A stretch of 6,045 nucleotides of DNA from Clostridia bacterium (GTDB lineage Bacteria > Bacillota > Clostridia > Oscillospirales > CAG-272). A model generated the notes under the pieces. That model saw only the letters and a list, made by a program, of their open reading frames with translations, ran no database searches and was not told where the DNA came from. This document shows, one piece after another, positions 1 to 5,505 of the stretch (positions are counted from its first letter, which is position 1; each line of letters opens with the position of its first letter). The stretch lies in the NCBI GenBank assembly GCA_017455945.1, contig JAFTLM010000064.1, positions 1 through 6,045 of the forward strand, written 5' to 3'. The position numbers and the translations under genes are program-made.

Positions 1-130
1 AAGAAAAGAACGCACCGACTATAAACTGTACGGTGATAAGCTTCTTTTTGGACTTTTGCTGAAAGGACAATACGTTCATTAAAAGACCGAACAGCCCTAA
101 AATCTGAGCAACTATTTCTAAAGCCGGCAT
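1..130 (-). CDS. YgjV-like small integral membrane protein, N-terminal part only (cut by window edge)
   Basis: A leftward reading frame of 43 complete codons is open from the ATG at 130 to the window edge, and the rest lies outside. It begins MPALEIVAQILGLFGLLMNV, then a short charged turn (SFQQKSKKK, residues 22-30), then a second hydrophobic stretch (LITVQFIVGAFF). Two membrane helices separated by a glutamine/lysine-rich loop near residue 25 match the start of the YgjV (Imp-YgjV) inner-membrane family, whose bacterial members often open with an A-Q-[IL]-[IL]-G helix followed by a QK-rich loop. The start is supported by a GGAGG ribosome site (137-141) six bases upstream and by a perfect-consensus promoter behind it. 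The function of this family is not established. It is divergent from sfsA with no sign of a joint role. The membrane-protein call is firm; the family name is by pattern memory only, since three quarters of the protein is missing. Confidence 0.62.
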   Translation of the reverse strand, partial: MPALEIVAQILGLFGLLMNVLSFQQKSKKKLITVQFIVGAFFS

Positions 131-173
131 TATGTTCCTCCAATTAAATATACAACAATAAAATACCTCGACA

Positions 174-202
174 ATTATAACAGAGGTCCCTTTTTTTGTC
201 AA
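174..202 (-). promoter_or_regulatory. Perfect-consensus vegetative promoter for the YgjV-like gene
   Basis: On the minus strand TTGACA (197-202) is followed after exactly 17 bases by TATAAT (174-179), an unmodified housekeeping-sigma consensus. Transcription would start near 167 and give a leader of about 37 bases to the ATG at 130. The pentamers ACCTC (165-169) and GAGGT (183-187) form an inverted repeat centred on the -10 box, which could be an operator that restrains this otherwise very strong promoter. Confidence 0.8.
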
Positions 203-223
203 TACGTTTTTGAGAAAATTACA

Positions 224-252
224 TTGACATGCAACTGATTCTATGATAAAAT
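224..252 (+). promoter_or_regulatory. sfsA promoter with extended -10
   Basis: TTGACA (224-229), a 17-base spacer, then TAAAAT (247-252) preceded by TG at 244-245, giving an extended -10. Predicted transcription start is near 259, about 19 bases before the sfsA ATG. It lies back to back with the leftward promoter, with 21 bases between the two -35 boxes. Confidence 0.72.
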
Positions 253-289
253 ACGTAAAAAAGTATGTGGTGAAAAAATGATAAAATAC
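243..289 (+). repeat. 12-bp direct repeat linking the sfsA promoter and its start codon
   Basis: ATGATAAAATAC occurs at 243-254, inside the extended -10, and again at 278-289, where it is the sfsA start codon and codons 2-4. The copies are offset by 35 bases, and both are followed by GTAAAA, the second copy having one extra base first. The upstream ATG is in a different frame and opens a 12-codon ORF starting MIKY that stops at TGA 279-281, overlapping the sfsA start. Predicted transcription begins downstream of that ATG, so it is probably not translated. Confidence 0.85.
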
Positions 290-979
290 AGTAAAATCAT
301 AAACGGTGAGTTTGTGCTCAGACCCAACCGCTTTGTAGCCGTGGTTAATATTAATGGCAAAGAAGAAACGGTTCACGTTAAGAATACAGGTAGGTGCAGA
401 GAATTGCTGTTACCCGGAAGCAGGGTGGTTTTAAGCTGTTCCGACAATCCCGCAAGAAAAACAAAGTATGATCTGATTGCAGTTTATAAAGAACGTGACG
501 GAAACACCCCTTTACTTATAAATATGGACTCGCAGATCCCAAACGACGTTGCGGAAGAGTGGCTGAAAAAGGGCAAGCTCTTTTCAAAAAACGCGGTTTT
601 GCGGAGGGAAGTCAAATTTGGAAATTCAAGATTTGACTTTTATGTTGAAGACGGAGAACGCAAAGCATTTGTGGAGGTTAAAGGAGTAACTCTCGAAGAA
701 AACGGTATCGCTATGTTTCCCGATGCCCCCACGGAGCGAGGAGTAAAACATATCAAAGGGCTTGAAGCGGCGAAGGCAAACGGCTTTGAGGCGTACGTTC
801 TTTTTATAATCCAGATGAAGGGTATATGCAAGTTTAAGCCCAACGACGAAACACACAAAGCCTTTGGTGACGCGTTAAGAAGCGGAATAAATAACGGTGT
901 TAAAATACTTGCTCTTGATTGTATTGTGAAAGAAAATTCTATAGGGGCGGATAATGCTATAGAGGTTTGTTTAAGCTGA
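278..979 (+). CDS. sfsA: SfsA family DNA/RNA nuclease (sugar fermentation stimulation protein)
   Basis: At 233 residues this has the usual SfsA length (about 230-240). The N-terminal domain shows the family pattern RPNRF (15-19) and NTGR followed by an EL pair (36-43), which builds an OB-like nucleic-acid-binding fold. The C-terminal half is a PD-(D/E)XK nuclease core: D120 in RFDFYV, then E133-x-K135 in FVEVKGVTL, then the SfsA hallmark FPDAPTERG (147-155). All three expected metal/catalytic residues are present, so it should be active. The original E. coli name comes from an effect on maltose metabolism when overexpressed; nuclease activity is the better family description, and the cellular role in Clostridia is unknown. 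The start is set by GTGGTGA (267-273), one mismatch from the GAGGTGA part of the ideal ribosome site, five bases from ATG 278. It appears monocistronic: the GH2 gene downstream has its own promoter. The first four codons repeat a stretch in the promoter (see repeat). Confidence 0.95.
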   Translation: MIKYSKIINGEFVLRPNRFVAVVNINGKEETVHVKNTGRCRELLLPGSRVVLSCSDNPARKTKYDLIAVYKERDGNTPLLINMDSQIPNDVAEEWLKKGKLFSKNAVLRREVKFGNSRFDFYVEDGERKAFVEVKGVTLEENGIAMFPDAPTERGVKHIKGLEAAKANGFEAYVLFIIQMKGICKFKPNDETHKAFGDALRSGINNGVKILALDCIVKENSIGADNAIEVCLS

Positions 980-1017
980 AATGCGTGTTTTCCTCATTTT
1001 TATGCAACTTTTTTCTA

Positions 1018-1046
1018 TTGCTGTTGTGCGTTTTTTGTGGTACAAT
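1018..1046 (+). promoter_or_regulatory. Probable promoter of the GH2-rhodanese operon (extended -10)
   Basis: TACAAT (1041-1046) preceded by TGG (1038-1040) forms an extended -10. The hexamer 17 bases upstream is TTGCTG (1018-1023), only a half match to the -35 consensus, as is tolerated with extended -10 boxes. The predicted start is near 1053, leaving a leader of about 32 bases containing AAGGAG (1071-1076) eight bases before the ATG at 1085. No clear operator or cre-like palindrome was seen in the spacer 980-1084. Confidence 0.6.
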
Positions 1047-1084
1047 AAATTGAAAACCAAAGAAATAAATAAGGAGAAATTATT

Positions 1085-2836
1085 ATGATTCCGAGACAAG
1101 AATATCCGCGACCCCAATTCGTTCGCGAAAATTGGCAGAACCTTAACGGCGAATGGGAGTTTTTCAACGACCTTTCGGCTTCCGGTATAGACCGCGAAAT
1201 ATGGAAGAAAGAAAAGTTTGAAGAGACTATAACAGTTCCTTTTTGCCCCGAAAGCGACCTGTCGGGTATAGGGTATAAGGATTTTATGCCCTCCGTGTGG
1301 TATGCTAAAGAAATAGAGATTACCAAAGAACGGCTTGATGGAAGAGTTATCCTTCATTTTGGTGCGTGTGACTATAAAACAACAGTTTACGTCAACGGTC
1401 AGATCGTAGGAAAACACGTGGGCGGTTATACCTCTTTTGAGTTTGATATTACCGATGCACTTGTAGAAGGCAAAAACAGAGTGGTTGTCAATGCGCTTGA
1501 TGACGTCAGAAGCGCAAAACAGCCCGCAGGTAAGCAGAGCCCTAAGTCTTATTCTTACGGTTGCCATTATACCCGTACAACAGGTATCTGGCAGACCGTT
1601 TGGCTTGAGTTTGTTCCTGTTAATTACATAGCAAATGTCAAGGTAAATGCTACCGACCTCGGCGGTAAGGTTTTGCTTGAAACAAAACTTAATAAATACT
1701 GCAAAAATGCGGAGCTTAAAGTAAAGGTATATCTTGAGGGCGAAACGGTAGCGGATGAGAGTTTTTCGCTTTGCGGAACGGTTTCTTCTCAAAGCTTTAA
1801 CGTCAGCAAAATCAAGCTTTGGGCTGCAGGTGAGCCCAACCTCTACGACGTTACATACACACTTGTCGTTGACGGTAAGGAAGTTGATACCGTAAACGCT
1901 TATTTCGGAATCCGCCGTATAGATATTGACGGTTATCACGTAAGAATTAATGGAGAGTCGGTGTTCCAGCGTCTCATTCTCGACCAGGGCTTCTATCCCG
2001 ACGGTATTTATACCGCACCTACGGACGAAGCACTTAAACACGATATCGAGCTTTCTATGAATCTTGGCTTCAACGGTGCAAGACTTCACGAAAAAGTATT
2101 CGAAGAAAGATTTCTCTATTATGCCGATAAACTGGGATACCTCGTTTGGGGTGAATATCCCAACTGGGGAATTGACATTTCCGATCCGATGACTCTTCAT
2201 ACTTATATTCCCGAGTGGCTTGAAAGCGTGGAGCGTGACTACAACCACCCCTCTATTATCGGCTGGTGTCCCTATAACGAAACGGCGGACGGACAGATAG
2301 ACAGCAACATTTCCGCAGTTTATCTTGCAACCAAGGCTGTTGATTCCACACGTCCCGTGATTGATACAAGCGGCTGGCGTCATACCGAAAAAACAGATAT
2401 CTATGATATCCATAACTACAATCAGGACCCCAATTTCTTCAGAGAGCTTAAAGCCAAGTTCCTTGCGGGTGAGTTTTATTCAAATGATATGAATGTTAAG
2501 AGAGGCTGCGGCTACGACGGAAAACTGCCCTATATGGTAAGCGAATACGGAGGAATCAAGTGGATTCCTCAAATGGACGATAACAATGACCGTAAGGTGT
2601 CGTGGGGTTACGGTAACGCCCCAAAGACGATGGAAGAATTCTGTGATAGATATTGTGGAATTACCGCGGCAATTATGGATATTCCCACAATTATGGGCTT
2701 CTGTTATACACAGCTTACCGACGTTGAGCAGGAGCAAAACGGACTCTATTACTATGACAGAACCACTAAATTCCCCAAGGAGATATACGATAAGATTCGC
2801 AAAACCAACACCGCAAAGGCTGCGATAGAAGAATAA
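1085..2836 (+). CDS. Cytoplasmic glycoside hydrolase family 2 enzyme (beta-galactosidase-like, substrate unknown)
   Basis: This 583-residue retaining glycosidase hydrolyses a terminal beta-linked sugar; the exact sugar cannot be read from sequence. Order: jelly-roll sugar-binding domain (about 1-177, opening PRPQFVRENWQNLNGEW), immunoglobulin-like domain (about 180-277), TIM barrel (about 278-575). The acid/base is E399 in GWCPYNET and the nucleophile is E487 in MVSEYGG, 88 residues apart as in the family. There is no signal peptide, so it acts in the cytoplasm on imported oligosaccharides. It is half the size of LacZ-type enzymes and lacks their C-terminal domains. The usual GH2 signature R-[ST]-H-Y-P is replaced by ARLHEKVFEER (332-342), followed by LVWGEYPNWG, marking a divergent subfamily. 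The N-x-K motif expected of beta-glucuronidases near the C-terminus is not visible (NGLYYYDRT is there instead), which argues against uidA. The start is set by AAGGAG eight bases upstream. The stop is 2 bases before the rhodanese gene. Confidence 0.92.
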   Translation: MIPRQEYPRPQFVRENWQNLNGEWEFFNDLSASGIDREIWKKEKFEETITVPFCPESDLSGIGYKDFMPSVWYAKEIEITKERLDGRVILHFGACDYKTTVYVNGQIVGKHVGGYTSFEFDITDALVEGKNRVVVNALDDVRSAKQPAGKQSPKSYSYGCHYTRTTGIWQTVWLEFVPVNYIANVKVNATDLGGKVLLETKLNKYCKNAELKVKVYLEGETVADESFSLCGTVSSQSFNVSKIKLWAAGEPNLYDVTYTLVVDGKEVDTVNAYFGIRRIDIDGYHVRINGESVFQRLILDQGFYPDGIYTAPTDEALKHDIELSMNLGFNGARLHEKVFEERFLYYADKLGYLVWGEYPNWGIDISDPMTLHTYIPEWLESVERDYNHPSIIGWCPYNETADGQIDSNISAVYLATKAVDSTRPVIDTSGWRHTEKTDIYDIHNYNQDPNFFRELKAKFLAGEFYSNDMNVKRGCGYDGKLPYMVSEYGGIKWIPQMDDNNDRKVSWGYGNAPKTMEEFCDRYCGITAAIMDIPTIMGFCYTQLTDVEQEQNGLYYYDRTTKFPKEIYDKIRKTNTAKAAIEE

Positions 2837-2838
2837 TT

Positions 2839-3255
2839 ATGAGAATTTTGAAGACAATAGTTTTGATGCTGTGTGCCGTATTTGTTCTTGCATCTTGTGC
2901 AGAAGGCTCAAAGGCACCCGAAAGCGAGGCAGAAGTGAAACAAAGCTATATAAATATTACCGCCGAAGAAGCTAAAGAAATTATGGATAGTGATGCCGAA
3001 TACGTGATAGTTGATGCACGTACTGCCGAGGAGTTTGCGGAAGGGCATATTCCCGAGGCAATTCTTATACCGTATGATGAGATCGCAGAAAAAGCCGAAT
3101 CTCTTCTTACCGACAAAAATCAAACTATTCTCGTTTATTGCCGAAGCGGCAGACGTAGTAAGCTTGCCGCAGAGGAGCTTCTTAAACTCGGCTATACCGA
3201 TATCCGAGAATTCGGAGGCATAATTGATTGGAAATATGATATTGTAATTCCATAA
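2839..3255 (+). CDS. Rhodanese-domain lipoprotein
   Basis: The 138-residue protein begins with a lipoprotein signal peptide: MRILK, a hydrophobic core, then lipobox LASC with C20 as the lipid-bearing cysteine. It should therefore sit on the outer face of the membrane. An acidic linker (about 21-36) leads into one rhodanese domain (about 38-136), with DARTAEEFAEGHIPEA (59-74) and the active-site loop CRSGRRS (101-107), C101 being the persulfide-forming cysteine; GGIIDW closes the domain. Single-domain rhodaneses move sulfane sulfur or act in thiol redox chemistry; the partner here is unknown. The gene starts 2 bases after the GH2 stop with no strong ribosome site (only AGAAG, 2827-2831), pointing to translational coupling and a shared transcript. 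A functional link between a cytoplasmic glycosidase and an external rhodanese is not obvious, so the pairing may be co-transcription by position only. A strong hairpin follows the stop. Confidence 0.9.
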   Translation: MRILKTIVLMLCAVFVLASCAEGSKAPESEAEVKQSYINITAEEAKEIMDSDAEYVIVDARTAEEFAEGHIPEAILIPYDEIAEKAESLLTDKNQTILVYCRSGRRSKLAAEELLKLGYTDIREFGGIIDWKYDIVIP

Positions 3256-3261
3256 ATAGCG

Positions 3262-3312
3262 ATAAAGCAGTATTTTACTTCTTATTGATGTAAAGTACTG
3301 CTTTATTTGTTT
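3262..3312 (+). terminator. Long hairpin terminator ending the GH2-rhodanese operon
   Basis: ATAAAGCAGTATTTTAC (3262-3278) pairs with GTAAAGTACTGCTTTAT (3290-3306) over 17 bp with one G-U pair, an 11-base loop, and a downstream run TTTGTTT. The stem is A+T-rich but long, and it starts 7 bases after the rhodanese stop. The U tract is imperfect. Confidence 0.8.
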
Positions 3313-3328
3313 GACAACTAATTGATAA

Positions 3329-3356
3329 TTGTTTTTTGAAAAATATATGCTATAAT
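3329..3356 (+). promoter_or_regulatory. Promoter of the XRE/TPR-like regulator gene
   Basis: TATAAT (3351-3356) is preceded by TGC (3348-3350), forming an extended -10. The best -35 is TTGTTT (3329-3334) with a 16-base spacer. A clean TTGACA at 3311-3316 is too far upstream to pair with it. Transcription should start near 3363. Confidence 0.7.
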
Positions 3357-3363
3357 GTAATTA

Positions 3364-3371
3364 CACCGGTG
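3364..3371. promoter_or_regulatory. Candidate operator: CACCGGTG palindrome in the regulator's leader
   Basis: CACCGGTG is a perfect 8-bp palindrome in otherwise A+T-rich DNA, flanked by TTA and ATAA that nearly extend the symmetry. It sits just after the predicted transcription start and before the ribosome site (GGAGG, 3383-3387), a classic position for autorepression by a dimeric XRE-type protein. That role is inference. Confidence 0.35.
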
Positions 3372-3393
3372 ATAAACTTTTCGGAGGTATAAC

Positions 3394-4500
3394 ATGAATA
3401 TTAAGATAGGTACGATTATCAAAAAACTTCGTGCAGAAAATAACATCACGCAAGACACTCTTGCCACTGCTATAGGGGTGACACCTCAAGCTATATCTCG
3501 CTGGGAGTCTGAGGGCGGTTATCCCGATATTGAACTCCTGCCCGCACTGGCTGATTTCTTCTCTGTCAGTACGGATGAGCTTCTTGGATACAAGCTGTCG
3601 GAGCGAGAAGAAGAGCTTGCAAATATCAAAAAAGAATTGCGCCGTTTAGCGGAAGTCGGAACGCATCAAGAAAAGCTTTCTTTCGCGCGTGATGCTTTTA
3701 TTAAATTTCCCAACGATTCTAAAATTAAAGTTTATCTTGCTGCCTGTTTGTTGGACGAATGGAGCAATACGCATGAAAAATCACTGATTCATGAAGCCGA
3801 AACTCTTTGTTTATCAGTAATCGACGGCTGTCATGATGAAGACATACGTTATGAAGCGATTTTCACTTTAAGTAGTATAAATAACGAATTGGGAGAAATA
3901 AAAAAAGCGAGAAGCACTTTAAATTTGCTCTCGCCGATGAAATACTGCCGCGAGACAGCTCTTGCTTGCGGAATTGGTGATGGAAATACAGAATTGTATA
4001 TTCAAGACGAGATCGATAAATTTACAGATGGCTTAGGGTTGTCTATACACAATCTTGTGCTACACGAAGATTTACCGGACTATCCGTCTACTTGGGATGA
4101 TAAAATTGAAATGCTTAATATTTCTAACCGTTTGTATAAGATGATATACGGAGATAACCTTATGTTTTATCACTGTCGTCTCTCACGAAATTATTGGTTA
4201 ATCTCAACCTATCAGATTGCACAAGGCAAAAATGCGGAAACACTTGAAACTCTTGAGAAAATGTGTTATCACGCTATAGAATACGATAAAGCGTATATCA
4301 ATGACCACGGGAAATCCTTTACATCAATTCTTACCGATAAATTGATTTATCCTGAACCGAGCAAAGATTTTCACGAGTGTACAGAACATACAGAAAGTTA
4401 TCATATTCATAAAAAAATGAAGCATCCTCGATATGATTGCATCCGTATGGAACCGTGTTTCATTTCAATTATTAAAAAATTGAATCAGTATGCGAAATAA
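3394..4500 (+). CDS. XRE-family transcriptional regulator with C-terminal TPR-like helical region
   Basis: A 368-residue cytoplasmic protein. Residues 6-61 are a canonical Cro/C1 helix-turn-helix: IIKKLRAENNITQ leads into DTLATAIGVT, the recognition helix falls around TPQAISRWE (30-38), then GYPDIELLPALADFFSVSTDELLG. Residues about 70-90 form a charged helix with coiled-coil character (REEELANIKKELRRLAE). From about 91 to 300 there are repeated amphipathic helix pairs (for example residues 92-106 and 281-299) resembling degenerate TPRs, as in many Clostridial regulators of this length. The tail (HPRYDCIRMEPCFISIIKKL, 344-363) resembles the closing element of that protein type. The tail before it is rich in His and Cys. 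The signal sensed is unknown. The start is set by GGAGG (3383-3387) six bases before ATG 3394. It has its own promoter and a terminator, so it is a single-gene unit. Its targets are not indicated, though autoregulation is likely. Confidence 0.88.
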   Translation: MNIKIGTIIKKLRAENNITQDTLATAIGVTPQAISRWESEGGYPDIELLPALADFFSVSTDELLGYKLSEREEELANIKKELRRLAEVGTHQEKLSFARDAFIKFPNDSKIKVYLAACLLDEWSNTHEKSLIHEAETLCLSVIDGCHDEDIRYEAIFTLSSINNELGEIKKARSTLNLLSPMKYCRETALACGIGDGNTELYIQDEIDKFTDGLGLSIHNLVLHEDLPDYPSTWDDKIEMLNISNRLYKMIYGDNLMFYHCRLSRNYWLISTYQIAQGKNAETLETLEKMCYHAIEYDKAYINDHGKSFTSILTDKLIYPEPSKDFHECTEHTESYHIHKKMKHPRYDCIRMEPCFISIIKKLNQYAK

Positions 4501-4527
4501 GGCTATTTTATCGCTCGACAGCATAGA

Positions 4528-4560
4528 AAAGGAGTACGAATATATTGTCCGTACTCCTTT
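4528..4560. terminator. Shared bidirectional terminator between convergent regulators
   Basis: AAAGGAGTACG (4528-4538) and CGTACTCCTTT (4550-4560) form a perfect 11-bp stem with an 11-base loop. It lies between the end of the XRE gene and the end of the leftward AraC gene. Leftward reading gives CCTTTTCT, a fair U tract; rightward the U run is only the TTT closing the stem. Confidence 0.8.
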
Positions 4561-4581
4561 ATTACCGCACCTTGGTCACTA

Positions 4582-5346
4582 TTATATCGTGTTGCTGTAA
4601 TCTTGGTTTTGCTTTGAGTATTCCGTTGGGGTAAGGGAAGTGATACTTTTAAACGCACGGCAAAAATGATAAACGCTTGAAAATCCGCATGCTTCGGCTA
4701 TTTCGCTGATGTTTGATGAGCTTTCCATCAAAAGTTTGCAGGCTTTTTTTATACGCAACTCAAGTATATACTGCTTTGGCGTTGTACCGAACATCTCCTT
4801 AAAAAGCCGTCTGAAATATATTTCACTTATTCCCGATTGGCTTGCAAGTATCTCGTTTGAGAGTGCCGCATCATCGAAGTGTTCAAGCATATAGTCTATA
4901 GATTCGGTCAAAATTCGATTTCCGCGCTTGCTTTTTCCACCCAAATTATCAAGAATATCATAAAATATGCTCATTGCTTTGGCGTTAGATGATGTAATGA
5001 GTGCATTTTGCAGCTCCTTAAGCTTGGTGTCAAAAAGTGAATAGCTTCCAAGCTCAAATTTAATTATTTTGTCGGTTATAGGCTTCTCTATCTCAAAATT
5101 GATTTGCGGATAAATGCCCGTTTTATGGCAAAGCCACGAATAATTGCCCCCCTGCGGGAGAAGTACCGCACTGTTTGGTGTCAATTCAATTACATTGTGG
5201 TTGTTTTCAAAAGTGATATGACCGTCAATACAAAACGATATACCATAGGGATGTCTGTTTTGGGTGGTTGCATTATTTCCGCCTTGATGCGATAAAAAAG
5301 CCACGCTTTTTACTTTGGTTACAATTATATTTTCGATATTCTCCAC
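4582..5346 (-). CDS. AraC family transcriptional regulator
   Basis: A 254-residue regulator of standard AraC architecture. The N-terminal half is a cupin-like effector domain (about 12-90; GHITFENNHNVIELTPNSAVLLPQGG at 42-67 is a typical beta-barrel stretch). The C-terminal half has two helix-turn-helix units: ALSNEILASQSGISEIYFRRLFKE (about 161-184) and NISEIAEACGFSSVYHFCRAFK (about 212-233), ending in the family signature LTPTEYSK (238-245). Such proteins usually sense a sugar or other small molecule and bind direct repeats near target promoters; the ligand here is unknown. The gene is divergent from the dehydrogenase at 5506, its most likely target. The start is GTG at 5346, set by AGGAGGTGA (5351-5359, minus strand), whose GGAGG core is seven bases away. 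An ATG two bases upstream is out of frame and stops after seven codons. Confidence 0.93.
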   Translation of the reverse strand: MENIENIIVTKVKSVAFLSHQGGNNATTQNRHPYGISFCIDGHITFENNHNVIELTPNSAVLLPQGGNYSWLCHKTGIYPQINFEIEKPITDKIIKFELGSYSLFDTKLKELQNALITSSNAKAMSIFYDILDNLGGKSKRGNRILTESIDYMLEHFDDAALSNEILASQSGISEIYFRRLFKEMFGTTPKQYILELRIKKACKLLMESSSNISEIAEACGFSSVYHFCRAFKSITSLTPTEYSKQNQDYSNTI

Positions 5347-5350
5347 ATTT

Positions 5351-5359
5351 TCACCTCCT
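5351..5359 (-). promoter_or_regulatory. Strong ribosome site that fixes the AraC gene's GTG start
   Basis: On the minus strand this reads AGGAGGTGA, a full match to the anti-Shine-Dalgarno sequence. The only in-frame start at a suitable distance is GTG 5346. The neighbouring ATG at 5348 is in another frame and leads to a stop after seven codons. Confidence 0.8.
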
Positions 5360-5366
5360 ACATACT

Positions 5367-5394
5367 ATATTATCACTTTTTTTAAAAAAATCAA
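5367..5394 (-). promoter_or_regulatory. Tentative promoter of the AraC family gene
   Basis: On the minus strand TTGATT (5389-5394), a 16-base spacer and TAATAT (5367-5372), with TG at 5374-5375 giving an extended -10. The leader would be only about 14 bases and the ribosome site would begin almost at the transcription start, so another start further upstream is possible. The promoter spacer consists largely of a T7-A7 tract (5377-5390), which should bend the DNA. Confidence 0.4.
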
Positions 5395-5405
5395 GATAAA
5401 AAGTG
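5374..5405. repeat. Inverted repeat CACTTTTT/AAAAAGTG around the AraC promoter
   Basis: CACTTTTT (5374-5381) and AAAAAGTG (5398-5405) are 8-bp inverted arms, 24 bases centre to centre, enclosing the predicted -35 of the AraC gene. They could be an autoregulatory site or simply reflect the A/T tracts. Confidence 0.4.
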
Positions 5406-5446
5406 GAAATAATATCGGAAATGTTAAAAATATATCGTTTTTGCTA

Positions 5447-5475
5447 TTGAAAAATATCAAAAGACAAATTATAAT
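5447..5475 (+). promoter_or_regulatory. Promoter of the dehydrogenase/epimerase gene
   Basis: TTGAAA (5447-5452), a 17-base spacer and a perfect TATAAT (5470-5475). The transcription start should be near 5482, giving a leader of about 24 bases with GAGAGG (5493-5498) seven bases before the ATG at 5506. ATATC motifs at 5412, 5432 and 5454 lie upstream of and within it and may be regulator contacts. Confidence 0.8.
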
Positions 5476-5505
5476 AGAATCAACAAATGAAAGAGAGGAA
5501 TCTTT

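Noticed and set aside
626..858. Two short leftward open frames inside sfsA
   Set aside because: Both lie antisense to the nuclease core, which has clear family motifs; neither has a ribosome site.
1004..1036. Possible weak terminator after sfsA (TGCAAC ... GTTGTG then six T)
   Set aside because: Only about 6 bp with two wobble pairs and a 14-base loop, and it overlaps the next promoter; too weak to list as a terminator.
971..2413. A 480-codon open frame antisense to the GH2 gene
   Set aside because: It is almost wholly inside the well-supported GH2 gene, has no ribosome site or promoter, is unusually rich in Cys, Phe and Ile, and shows no recognisable domain. It is a codon-bias shadow.
2480..2828. 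Short open frames on both strands within the 3' part of the GH2 gene
   Set aside because: They overlap the conserved nucleophile region of the enzyme in other frames and show no motif of their own.
2908..3223. Short frames on both strands inside the rhodanese gene
   Set aside because: Alternative-frame shadows of a gene with a clear lipobox and active-site loop.
3311..3316. TTGACA as -35 of the XRE regulator gene
   Set aside because: It is 34 bases before the TATAAT at 3351, too far to act with it; no suitable -10 lies 16-18 bases downstream.
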